Shown here piece by piece: positions 33,695 to 44,255 of a stretch of 64,000 nt of DNA (positions are counted from its first letter, which is position 1; each line of letters starts with the position of its first letter). Source of the DNA: Pararge aegeria (lineage: Eukaryota > Arthropoda > Insecta > Lepidoptera > Nymphalidae); the NCBI RefSeq assembly GCF_905163445.1, contig NC_053184.1, positions 15,376,001 to 15,440,000 of the forward strand, given 5' to 3'. The translations under genes were made by a program, and so were the position numbers. Under the pieces are notes generated by a model that searched no databases, was not told the DNA's origin, and saw only the letters and a list, made by a program, of their open reading frames with translations.

Positions 33695-34851
33695 TAAATT
33701 CAAAAAATGTAAAAACTTACAAAAACATGCACGACATAATTGAATGAACTATTTCGTCAGCCTACTTTTACAGCGTTTCCTAATAGGATTTGGGAATAAT
33801 TGCAATATACCCCATTTAAATCAGTTCATACTTTTCAGTCCATATTATAATTAACGCACCTCTTTTTGCGTTAAGCAGAGTTCCTTTACTGGGACCTATA
33901 ATTTAATATTGCCACGATGAAAGTTAGCATTAGTTGTGTTAATATATTTTTTCATTTTAAAAAATTTCAATATAATATATCATTTTGAAACATTAAACAA
34001 ACATATATTATTGTGGAATGCCTGCTATAAAATTTCTGATTGAAACTGCACTTTTAATTTTTAATTTAAAGTTTGAAACCTGTCGTAATACTTTAATCGT
34101 AGAAGTTGATCTTTTATATTATAAAGAAGAAAGATTTATTTTTGTTTGTTTGCACCGAATAGGCTCCCAAAGGACTGGACCGATTTTACCTTTTTCTTCG
34201 CCAAAAGAAGGCTTGACTATTAAGAAGTAACAAAAGTATACATTATTTGGATAAATCCTTATTATCCTTAACAAAAATTGCAATAATGTCCGATGTCCAA
34301 ATTGCAGTAATCCCATCCCATTAATTGCAGTAAATCCATTGCAGTATAGTAAAAAAAAATTGCCTATAAATTTTATTACTTAGCGTGCGCAGAGAAAACT
34401 AATGGTGATACAAAAAAATATTTATTACATGATTAAAGTAATATTATTACTTACAAAACATTGCGTGAGGGAATATTATTATCTATTAAGGTAGGATTTT
34501 TTTACAAGAATACGCAACTTAAAAAATAAATGCGGATGAAGTCGCGGGTAACAGCTATACTAGGGACTATACAAAATGTATTCTGTATAGTCTCTTCTCT
34601 TGGGTATATCTGCAAATCAAAGTTCGAATGAGTTTTATGGACGAATATGAAACATGCGAGAAATTCCCAGAAAGCACGCCAAGAGCCACAACCTTTGCAG
34701 ACTTTGCTCTCACTTGAGACTTAGATACATACAACTTTGAAATTGACCTTTTCTATTCCTGGCACTTTGTTTATGTAAGGCTATCCCTTCATGAAAAGTT
34801 TACGACGCGTAGCAAGCGATGTTTTTCAATACCTTTACAAGATTTATTAAA
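33695..34851. other. Intergenic, nothing recognised
   Basis: No motif-bearing frame. At 34141-34215 'cgaataggctcccaaaggac' and onward looks like the common 'ctggaccgattttacc' repeat block. Confidence 0.4.
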
Positions 34852-34980
34852 GTCAAAGTCAAAGTCAAATATTTCTTTATTCAAATAGGCACAGATGTCA
34901 CTTTTGATGCGTTGATTATATACAATATGTGTACATAGCAGTAAGTAGTGATGGCGATAACTACAATCGTAAACTTATTA
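34852..34980 (-). mobile_element. Non-LTR 3' end, second family
   Basis: 'aaagtcaaagtcaaagtcaa', 'tctttattcaaataggcaca' and 'cacttttgatgcgttgatta', 'gatggcgataac'. Three to four GACTTT units form the tail on the minus strand. Confidence 0.7.
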
Positions 34981-35575
34981 GATTTATATATGTATATTAA
35001 ACCTTTCTAAAATTTCCTAAACTTCATTATCTTTTATTAACTATCACGCATCATAATCTCAAAGCTTATTTTATGTTGAAACTGAAACTTGTAATACCAA
35101 AAACTTATATTTCCATATTAGTTTAGCACAATAATTGTGAGTAGCTAAGTGAATTAATCCAAAGAGTTTATTATAATAGGCATTCTCAAGAGAATGAAAT
35201 GGAAATTAAATATATTTGGAATCCAAATCAAGGTTTTATAAAATTATATCAATCTCAGAGATCTTTTATTTCGAAACAATACTGTGAAATTCACCGAGAG
35301 ACGTCAATTTATTATTAACGAAGAGAAGGTAAAATGAAGACATTATCGATGGTGCGTGAATCGAAAATTTATTTCTATTATATTTTGGTTCTTTCTACCA
35401 AGTTGATAAAAAATGAAACTCGTGTTCAGTCAATTAGAATACTTTTTTTATGTATCTTTTGTGATCGACATCTGTATGTCTTGTGATTTTTAGAGTTCTG
35501 TCCCGTTCCAAACGGAACAAGTTCAAATTCTATTTTAATAAAAAATCTTTAATTATGTATATATTCTTTTAGAGC
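34981..35575. other. Intergenic, nothing recognised
   Basis: No gene or clear repeat. Confidence 0.4.
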
Positions 35576-35670
35576 ATTCAAAATTCAAAATTCAAAATTC
35601 AAAATTCATTCATTCACGCGCCCACCACAAATTTAACCGGGTATTTTTTGTTTTCACCATCCCACAGTCA
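35576..35670 (-). mobile_element. Internally deleted non-LTR 3' end
   Basis: Five 'aaaattc' units (35580-35608) run straight into 'acgcgcccaccacaaattta', which corresponds to 'acgcccacaacaaacttagc' at 32422-32441. The body between tail and this block has been lost. Confidence 0.5.
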
Positions 35671-36120
35671 ATTCATATTTAGCGATGAAGCTAGAGCAAT
35701 GTAAAAAGTTAAATGTGTAAAATTAAAGTGTATTAGGCTTTTGTTAATCATTCTTGGTTTCCTCAGTTGGAGAAACATTATATTCTGAAAAAATTACTTC
35801 ATCCCTGGGTTCAATGATTTTTCATTTAACATTAGGAGCTCGGAATAAAAAGTTCGCAATGTTTGTTGTGGGTCATCTATCTTCATCAGAACGCTGAGGT
35901 AGCCCCTTTGACAGTTTGAATTGATTGAAACGAATTCCAATTTGGTTTTTATGAGTTTTGTTCGCCTTTAGCGAACCTCTAGTGAACGCTAACCATCTCT
36001 TAATTTCATAAAGAGTATCGATACAACAAATAAAATAAGTTGCAAATAAAATTACAAAAAACATTTTTTTCTGGTCGATTTTTATCTCTACATTTTGCAT
36101 AAATCAATTTCATTAATAAA

Positions 36121-36378
36121 TATGGTAGCGGCCAGGTTAGGCCTATATCTTTTTGATATTGAGATATGGCCGCTGTAAGCCATACACATGATCGGTTTCG
36201 TACATAAACCGTACTGGAACGCTAAATCGTTTGGCCGTACATCTTTATCGGTTGGATAGAACTAGTTACAGCCTACGAGCTTTTCACGAGACCTGACAGC
36301 CCTTCCGCCAGGGATAGAACCCGGGACATCCTAATTGTAAGACCACAGCGCTCTCCACTGTGGCAGGGAGATCGTCCA
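36121..36378 (-). mobile_element. SINE-C-like element, near complete
   Basis: Minus strand: 'gatctccctgccacagtgga', a tRNA-like head with 'gtcccgggttctatccctgg' (box B-like), 'agctcgtaggctgtaactag', 'ccgataaagatgtacggcca', 'aacgatttagcgttccagta' and 'gcctaacctggccgctacca' at the 3' end. Same order as the copy at 60122-60345. Confidence 0.7.
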
Positions 36379-36631
36379 TCTATCGTTCGATCTTAGTAAT
36401 TATATTAAAATGTACTGTTTCATATTGCAAGTTCGTATGGAACATTTCGTGTGCAAAACCAAACAAAAACAAAACTGGCACCACACTTAGCAGTTGTTTT
36501 CTAATTCTGCAAGTTTTTTATTGGCTACAAAATGTTGCCCGCGTTCTTTGTTCCCGTTTATTACGCTTATTTTACAAATCCCGTGGGAACTGTATGTTTT
36601 CCTTTGATTTATTTTATCTTTAATACAGGTT

Positions 36632-37257
36632 AGCGCTTGACTGCAATCTCACCTGGTGTTAAGTGATGATGCAGTTTAAGATGGTAGCAGGGTAACCTGT
36701 TAGGGAGTATGGTAGTTATACCTACCTAAATCGGTTTCTACACGACATCCCCCCCCCTTTAAATAGAGCTGCTTTGTCACAGAGGGTGCTGCCGAGCCGC
36801 ACTGTCACCCCATTGCAGTGCGATAGCGACCACTCTCCCTAAGCCGCCTATGTGCAGGTATTGAACAAAACCCAGAAAGCATCACAACCAAGCTTCTCTA
36901 TCTCTACCCATCGCCATAGGACTTATTGTTCGGAGTCCGATAAATAACAGAGCCAGTCAATTGCGCAGGATATATGAAAGTGCACAAGTGAACGCGCAAA
37001 CACAGATGCACTCCATCGACCACACTCCCTTAGACCCGATGGTACGGAACACGACATCGTACAGAAACAATGAATTGCTTAGCGGCACGTCTTTGTCGGT
37101 AGGATGGTAACTAGCCACTGTCAAAGCCAACCAAACCAAACCAGACCGGTGAAAATTCTGAAATAATAAATTCCCGAATTGCCGAAGCCGGGAATTGAAC
37201 CCCTCCTACTTTAAGTCACAGCGTTAACCGTTACGCCAGGGAGGTCGTCAAAACAGA
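36632..37257 (-). mobile_element. SINE-C carrying a 299-bp insertion
   Basis: On the minus strand the head (37257-37050) has 'gacgacctccctggcgtaac', the box B-like 'ggggttcaattcccggcttc', 'accgacaaagacgtgccgct' and 'gtttctgtacgatgtcgtgt'; the tail (36749-36632) resumes with the same GATGTCGTGT and ends 'gagattgcagtcaagcgcta'. ACACGACATC occurs at both 36740-36749 and 37049-37058 on the plus strand, as a target duplication would. Confidence 0.7.
36750..37048. mobile_element. Unidentified insert in SINE-C
   Basis: Bounded by 10-bp direct repeats. Starts on the plus strand with a run of C (36750-36758), then 'tttaaatagagctgctttgt' and a GC-rich body. On the minus strand part of it ('tgtgtttgcgcgttcacttg', 'atatatcctgcgcaattgac') resembles a lepidopteran repeat block known to me. 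No coding frame of note. Confidence 0.4.
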
Positions 37258-37917
37258 GGTGATATAACGCCTATGTTACTCTCCGTCCTTTTAATTAACT
37301 CTATACCAAAAATAAAATTGGTTGTTCATTAAGGGCGTAAAGTAAGGACAAACACACTTTCGCATTTATAATATAAGTATGGATTACCAAGTTAGTATAT
37401 ACGGAGCAAGTTTTAATATGCGTATAACCGGCTTAGCAAACGTGCTCAGAAAGAAGAAGTTCACCGTGTTTTTGTCGGCACATCCATCTTCATCTGTAGA
37501 CAAGAGCACTCGGACCGAAAGATTGACAGCCCTAATTGAACGGAACGAACGCCATTTGGGGTCTTTAAAAGGCTTGGCTGGGGGTTGTTTTATTTGAATT
37601 GTTAATACAAGGATCTACTTTCTTCGAAATCTCTAACTTTTTCATACTACATCTAAAGCAGCAAAAAAAACTAAGTCAATTGCGCAGGAACGAGAAACGT
37701 CAACTTACTTTGACAGTTTTTGCGATCAACAAGAGCAAATATCGTTTTACAGCTGTATCGGAATGTATAGACAAAATAGTAGGTATATAATGTAATACAT
37801 CTGCACGTGTTTTTGTCACCCAAGTCCAACTAAACCGCTGGATAGATTTGGGTTCACATGTGTTTATTTCGTGGCTATATAGATTTAATACACAACTTAG
37901 ATCCTGTACCTGACGCT
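37258..37917. other. Intergenic, nothing recognised
   Basis: The 72-codon frame at 37379-37597 has no motif. 'gagcactcggaccgaaagat' and neighbours are unassigned. Confidence 0.4.
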
Positions 37918-38165
37918 GTTTTACCGAACTGCAGGGCTAGCTCAGGCAGGAGACAAAAATAAATATCCGCCGATTATGTCCTCTGACACGGGATATAATT
38001 AACATTTCCACCTGCGAAAGCATGGGAACATGGAATAATTGAAGTATACGGCCGTTTATTATTACAGTGCTCTGAAAGTGGATCAAGCTGTTGAAGAAGA
38101 TACATTTTTATCTATTCTCCGGGGAGAAAATGGTCCCCTGCCCATGCCAGGAATCGGGTGCTATC
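37918..38165. mobile_element. Foldback repeat, copy 1
   Basis: Left part 'agctcaggcaggagacaaaa', centre 'cgggatataattaacatttc' and 'agcatgggaacatggaataa', right part 'tggtcccctgcccatgccag', matching the copy at 42242-42470. The right terminal repeat is diverged. Confidence 0.5.
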
Positions 38166-38260
38166 GGGTCCACAACGGTCTATCAATATTTATAATAACA
38201 TTTATATTGTTTATTAAATCCTAATCTAAATGCTAAAAACTAAGAGTTGATTTTAACGTT

Positions 38261-38500
38261 GGACGGCCGAGTGGCGCAGTGGGCAGCGACCCTGCTTTCT
38301 GAGTCCAAGGCCGTGGGTTCGATTCCCACAACTGGAAAATGTTGCTTGATGAACATGGATGTTTTTCAGTGTCTGGGTGTTCTGTATTTTATTATTTATA
38401 TGTATTTTTGTATATTATTCTTAGAAATATTCAACAGTCATCTTAGTACCCTTAACACAAGCTACGCTTACTTTGGGGCTAGATGGCGATGTGTGCATTC
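38261..38500 (+). mobile_element. SINE-A, intact promoter boxes
   Basis: Starts GGACGGCCGAGTGGCGCAGTG. Box A is TGGCGCAGTGGG (38272-38283) and box B GGTTCGATTCC (about 38315-38325), both matching the polymerase III consensus. The tRNA-like head is followed by 'tttttcagtgtctgggtgtt' and the 'gctacgcttactttggggct' body. Short frames over it are not genes. Confidence 0.9.
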
Positions 38501-38669
38501 AATTACCGTTTAACGCAGAAGTGTATAGTTAGATCAACGCATCTGTATTTAGGAAATCCTCACTCGCAAATCATAACAATCTGGCATCAGTAATTATGGT
38601 AAGTGTTACAATATTTAGGTAATTATAATATTAGATCAGAATACAGTGATCTCCAACCCTCTTCTTTCC

Positions 38670-38772
38670 GCTTTGGTCGGTCATCATCTACTGCGATCAC
38701 AAACCCGTCTGCCCAGCGTGATGATTATGGGCAAACCTTAAAGTCCAGCAGTGGGCTGATATCGGCCATTGA
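38670..38772 (+). repeat. Dispersed repeat, 'ccagcagtgggctgat' family
   Basis: 'atctactgcgatcacaaacc', 'cgtctgcccagcgtgatgat', 'ccttaaagtccagcagtggg', 'ctgatatcggccattgatga'. A common 3' end of lepidopteran retroelements. Confidence 0.5.
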
Positions 38773-41220
38773 TGAATAGTAAAGATGAAGAGTTTTTTTC
38801 TATTAAACTTATATTTTTAACATTTATATGGCGAAAAATTATTGTTAATAAAAGTCGTAGTGTTAGACTCTGACACTTGGTTGATATATAAAAAAAACGC
38901 AAAACACAAGCACTCGGACTAGTTTATTTATTATGTCATGATCATCCTGCAATTATTGACGTCGGCTTTACTTAATTCCGGTAATTAGTGCTCAGGAGGT
39001 TACCTTATTTTTGAGCAGCAACTTGGCTAATACCAGTAGCCTTAGTACGAGATTTGCACGCTCGAAATCGAGGAGTCGTTTTCGCATATCAAACTCTGTA
39101 TCGTCAAATAAAAATAGACCTAAAGTCACTCGTACAAGAGCCGCAAATCGTATACTTCTGATGTTTGTTTTACTAACGTTCCGACAAAAGCCCCAGATAA
39201 AGAATTGTAGGCAAATTTAAGCTTTAAAGTAATGTATATAAGATCCATTTTATTACGATGTTATAACTAATAAAAACATATTCGACTTTATAATTATACA
39301 AGCTTATAATACTATGTAAGCACTATTGCTTCTATTGTACATACCTATGTATGAATGCTAGTATTTTTGGGATGTCATAGTACGCAGACGTGCAAACAGA
39401 CACTTTTAAACGTGTTAACCTTCCTTCCCTTCGACGTAGGAAGGTAAAAAAGAATATAACAAAAGATTACGTATTTTGGAAACAAACGGCTGAAGCTGAC
39501 GGGAAAATACTTTCAATTTATTTGGTTTGGAGGTGACGCGAGCTGTGAGGCAGGATGACAGGCAATGCCAATATTACGCCTTGCTGTCTTGGAAATCGAA
39601 CGCACGTAATACGATTTAGAGCAGTTGCTTACAAATATATAATAACATATTAAATCAATGATTTATAGTATCACTATTATTTAGTAATGTTAACTACTTC
39701 CTCCAAAAGCACTGAACCCTTGAAAAAATTGGTAAACCAGAATTTTTCATTTCTATGAATCCTGTAATAATATTAACTTTCCAGCTAGCTTTACACACGT
39801 ATTGATATATAAGGTATGAGAAGATAGTTAATTGATTCTTAGTTTGAGGAAGTTGAAATAATAAAACCTGTCTCTTACTGGATAAGTTTATTTCTTATAA
39901 TCTCTTTCTTAATAACTAGCAGTTGCCAGCGACTTCGTCCGAGATGAAATTTTGTTCTACCCCAAAATTAAAAGAATACCGCGTTACCGTCTACGGCTAT
40001 TCCTTTATTTATTCGTTATCAGATCACCGTCAGATAGAACTTCATACTTTATATAACTCTCTAAACTATAATATGATACAATTTTTACAAAAGCGTAGTT
40101 TTAAAAAATACTGATAATAACTCTGCATAATAATTATTTTCCTTTTGTAACATTACAATAAAACGCAATACTGACCCGCTAACACTAGATGGCGTTAGTT
40201 GTAGTTGCGTGAAATGTAAATCGTGCCACGGCCAACCATTGTCAATCACTCCGTAATTGTAAATCACTAGCGGTACCTGCCTGTAGTGCTTCAGCAAACG
40301 CTTTCCACTCGGAGACACTTGCCGGACGCTGTAGTTAGGAACCTTGCTAGTGGAGCCTACAGGACGTGCTTCCAGCTTTTGCTTCCACTGCGTGGGACTT
40401 TAGCCAGGGACACTGTTCTAGACTGTCAAGTAATTCTAAGTGAATTCTAAATACAACTTTGTTCTTCACACGTGTCTTATAATTCCGCCTCGCTCCTTTT
40501 GCCCCGTCACGTAGTATTGGTTACACTTTTATTATAAAATTATCTGTTTATAATAATTATATTCTTTCAATCTCATGATTAGTGAGAAACTATAGTGGCT
40601 CGTGCCTTTTATTCTAAGAGTCTTGTATTAGTCGCAATCGGAAAAACCTGAGGGGGGAACTAGATCAAATAGTTCTTGAGCACACTCTCCGAAATATATC
40701 CTATAGAATACCGAAAGGCAGGCAACCTTGCGACGATGTAAAATGACGATGCCTTATCGAAAGTGCAGACAATATAATGAGTTACAAGGGCATTACGGGT
40801 GTACCGACATAATAACAAGCAGTAGGCTACAAACCAATCTAGTATTATATGCTCTAATACATAAATACTTAAACTCAGGTGCATATAAAATTTCACTTTA
40901 CTAAAAATAGTACAAAATAATAAAAATGTTATGTTTAACGTTCATTCAAAGATACATGCAAAATTAGTATCACTCTCATACACACTCATATTTAACAATA
41001 ATAATAAAAAATCATTTATTCACACGATTATTAAATAGTGACAGAAATCATAGCTTAGTACTATGTTTGGTTGAATCACTGGTACTGGTACGAAGTAAAA
41101 CCTCGTACTATAGAAATCAGTGCTCTATATATAGTACGAGTATATATTGTCACGTTAGCTTGAAAAACTACATTAAAAGCTCCTTATGTGAGGGTAACTC
41201 TGTTTAGTTTTGATTATATA
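38773..41220. other. Intergenic, nothing recognised
   Basis: A GC-richer stretch at 40180-40430 ('aacactagatggcgttagtt' onward) may be an unrecognised repeat. Frames at 39011-39220 and 40085-40318 carry no known motif. Confidence 0.4.
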
Positions 41221-41310
41221 GACAAACTACATATCATAAGATATATATATATATATATATATATACTATAAAATATACTATACTATAAAACCGTAGTTTG
41301 TTTTATATAT
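41221..41310. repeat. AT-rich foldback with (AT)n core
   Basis: ACAAACTAC at 41222-41230 pairs with GTAGTTTGT at 41294-41302 across an (AT)13-like core (41241-41267). A 24-bp stretch of the right arm (41280-41303) recurs inverted at 43473-43496. Confidence 0.55.
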
Positions 41311-41691
41311 ATGCAATAATATTGCGCTACCAATGCGGGCAGGTTTAAAAAAATGCGGTTAGAGAAATGTATATTACTTACTTTCTATTCCAACAATTTT
41401 CGCAGACATAACAGCTGAAAATTAAGGTTTGGCAGTGTAAAGAGGGTCGTTAGTTTGTTAGTTTAACCACGTAGCACACACTCGGTCCGACCCATTTCAG
41501 TTCAAGTCCAGACTTAAAGTTTACGGTAACCTCATGTTCGTGGAGAGTTTGATACTGTTGGGTATATTAGGAACATAATAACGTACATGAGTTTTGATAG
41601 TGTTTGGAATTTCCCTACTATCATCATACTCGTGCCATTGCTTTGCCTGGCAGTAATAAGCTCGCCAATCGAGATATAAACCGAGCTGTCA

Positions 41692-41835
41692 ATTCATTAA
41701 CCATTATGAAAATAAAGCTTAATTTGCTATACTCCGCGAAAAGTATAGCAAATGACGCTTTATTTTCATAATATTTCATGGATTTTCGCAAAGTAACGCC
41801 TGCTTCTATCCAATATCCAAAATTCATTAACCATT
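41692..41835. repeat. Hairpin between 15-bp direct repeats
   Basis: AATTCATTAACCATT occurs at 41692-41706 and 41821-41835. Inside is a stem with 16-bp outer arms (41703-41718 and 41757-41772) and 11-bp inner arms (41723-41733 and 41742-41752), separated by 4-base internal loops and an 8-base terminal loop. Confidence 0.6.
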
Positions 41836-42241
41836 CCTTATTCCTACTTTATAAAACTCATTTGTATTTTTACGAATTTCATAATAATTCGTATTTATAT
41901 TATGAAATAGGCTATACTCTATTTTTATACCTTCATAAACTTCAACAGTAGAGGAAGATGGTAAACAATAAAGGCTTTGGTTTGATTAGGGGTTTCGGTC
42001 ACAGAACATCGTACCAGCGGTAGCCATGCCATCCAATATAGCATTCCATGAAGATGCCGCGTAAACTCATTTCTCATCCTCACGCAATTAAATTCCCACC
42101 CCTTAAAATAGGTTTAATAAATCATAATATTATTTGACTTACCGCGAGTGTTTATGTCACGTGATGCCTGTGGGTATTTTCTTATAAATATCTGTGCTAT
42201 TTGCTTGTTACGTAGTTGTGCTGTTTAATATAAACTGCAAG
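41836..42241. other. Intergenic, nothing recognised
   Basis: No gene; AT-rich. Confidence 0.4.
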
Positions 42242-42470
42242 CTCTTCCCTGCAGGCATTGCTCAGGCAGGAGACTAAAGTTATATCCCCCGACTATATCC
42301 CCTGACAAGGGATATAATTAACGTTTCCACCTTCTAAAGCACGGGAACATGGAGTAGGAGAAGTTTACCCCCGTTTATTATTACACATGTATTATTTGGA
42401 TATTATTTCCACTTATGCGCTCTAAGAAATTTCCTCGGGGATATAATTGTCTCCTGCCCAGGCTATCTGT
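42242..42470. mobile_element. Foldback repeat, copy 2
   Basis: Left end 'attgctcaggcaggagacta' and right end 'aattgtctcctgcccaggct' are inverted copies of one another, with GATATAATT blocks just inside both. About 215 bp, no coding frame; fits a non-autonomous DNA element. Copy 1 is at 37918-38165. Confidence 0.6.
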
Positions 42471-43500
42471 GCTGAGAGACCCAGCAACCAGTCAATGTAT
42501 AACCTCTAGGTTGTATATTTGATCACTGGCGCAATGACAATCGCGCACAATCAAATATATATCCACTTATAATATTTTTCGATAAAAAGGGTTAATTAAT
42601 GCGAGTTGTTGTGGCAGATGCCCGCCATCTTGAATATTTATATTAATATTAATTGCAATAGCAATTCGCATTAATGAACTCAGTTTTGGATTCGATGATT
42701 GTTTTACATTTTAAATTAAATTTTGTTTTGTTAAATTAAATGTTAATAATGCCTTATTAAATACACATCAATTAATATTTAAGATGTGACTTTGATCGTG
42801 TAGCATATCCAAACTAGTTCATATTACTACTATCCTTGTAAGACATTTAATTATCTCTAGTGCTGCTATATAATAAATTTCTCCATCAACTCATTCATGT
42901 CACGAGCAGAAGTAGGTAGGTTGGCTTCACAATAGCGTCGAGGGTCGACAAGCAATGAAAAGAGCGCCGCAGTCACTTGCGAAGACAGATGTTATAAGGG
43001 GAAAACATTGAGCGATAACATACTACTGTTGGTTCGCGTATTTTATCATGTGTTTATATTTTTTAAGTCTTACTACGAAGTAAATTTAAGAGCTTTAGGG
43101 AGTATACGTAATACTATGAAGAGTAGGGATAGGGCGTTCAGCTACACAAAATAATATTTAAAATATATAAATAGCAATAAATTAAAATAATAAATAATAT
43201 GTATTTCATATAAATACAATATTTATCGCATCGGAGATCCAAAAATTTTTCTCAAGCCTAAAATAAAATTGTTAATTTTATTTCTGGCTCTAGGTCGAAC
43301 ATAGTAATATAAAATATTTTATGTACTAAAATTCATTTAAACCGTAAAAACGGGGTAACAAATGTATACATGTTTAGCCCAGCGGTAAATGTCTACACAA
43401 TACTTATCACATATTTTTTTCAAAGCAGAATGACAAATCCTCTTTCAACTTGTCAGAAAGTTTGTGTAGGACAAACAAACTACGGTTTTATAGTATTAGT
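42471..43500. other. Intergenic left flank of the LTR element
   Basis: No gene. Ends with a 24-bp inverted copy of 41280-41303 at 43473-43496, four bases before the LTR. Confidence 0.45.
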
Positions 43501-43947
43501 TGTTAGCTATTTCAAATATGATTAGTGTCTGTCAATGTACCTATGAAATAATAAGTGTAACCATGTCAATATACCCTTGTTGCATACGTTTCATGACGTG
43601 CATTGACAGTTAGCAATTTCAAATATGATTAATGTCTGTCAATGTACCTCATGAAATAATAAGTGTAGCCATGTCAATATACCCTTGTTGCATACGTTTC
43701 ATGACGTACATTGACAGGTAGTGATACCGATTTATGTATAGGTACATACTGATGAGACTTGTTGGCATTGAATGATTGTGGTGGACGGCAGTCTATTCTC
43801 GGCTGTGATCACGTTCGGACGTGGACATAAAATATATTACTGTGAATAATTAATGTGATTAATGTGTGATAAATAGGAGATAAATAATAAAATGATTTAA
43901 TGAAATTTTATCAGAGTATTATTCCAAATTACCCTTCTGAGCTTTCA
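43501..43947 (+). repeat. 5' long terminal repeat
   Basis: Starts TGTTAGCTATTTC, ends CTGAGCTTTCA. The first 216 bases are two tandem units of 107 and 108 bp (43502-43608 and 43609-43716), differing at a handful of positions. AATAAA at 43886-43891 is the likely polyadenylation signal of the element transcript. The true start site is not evident. Confidence 0.95.
43886..43891 (+). terminator. LTR polyadenylation signal (5' copy)
   Basis: AATAAA 56 bases before the 5' LTR end. The functional one for the element RNA would be its twin in the 3' LTR at 50019-50024. Confidence 0.6.
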
Positions 43948-43956
43948 GCTCAGAAG
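43934..43956 (+). promoter_or_regulatory. Palindrome over the LTR/leader junction
   Basis: CTTCTGAGCT (43934-43943), loop TTC, AGCTCAGAAG (43947-43956). It straddles the position where the minus-strand primer site should be. No usual tRNA-complementary site directly abuts the LTR; a TGGGATTGCCGG sequence starts at 43957 and could be an offset primer site, though I cannot match it to a tRNA from memory. Confidence 0.5.
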
Positions 43957-44255
43957 TGGGATTGCCGGGAAGATACGTTTATCGTCATCCTGGTTAAGGA
44001 CTACGCCCAAATAACAGGTGAAGTATTATTCTTATTTAAATATTACTATTGTGTTTTATATTTGCTATTAGCGCTTTAATGTTTAATTCTTTTACTTATT
44101 TATTTTTCTGTGAAAATAAAGTCTAGTTCAATTTTTATTTTATTTATCTTTTAAAACAATGTTCAGAGCAAAATAAATTTATTATAGTCAAACTAAGAAC
44201 TGTGAATAAGAATGTATACTGTGTATTTTTTTTTTTTTTTAATTTTTAGTGAAAT
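43948..44255 (+). other. Untranslated leader of the LTR element
   Basis: About 308 bases between LTR and the gag start, AT-rich, with a run of 15 T residues at 44226-44240 close to the start codon. Confidence 0.7.

Noticed and set aside
38247..38513. 88-codon frame with a readable translation
   Set aside because: It lies entirely over a SINE-A copy; the same translation blocks recur wherever that SINE occurs.
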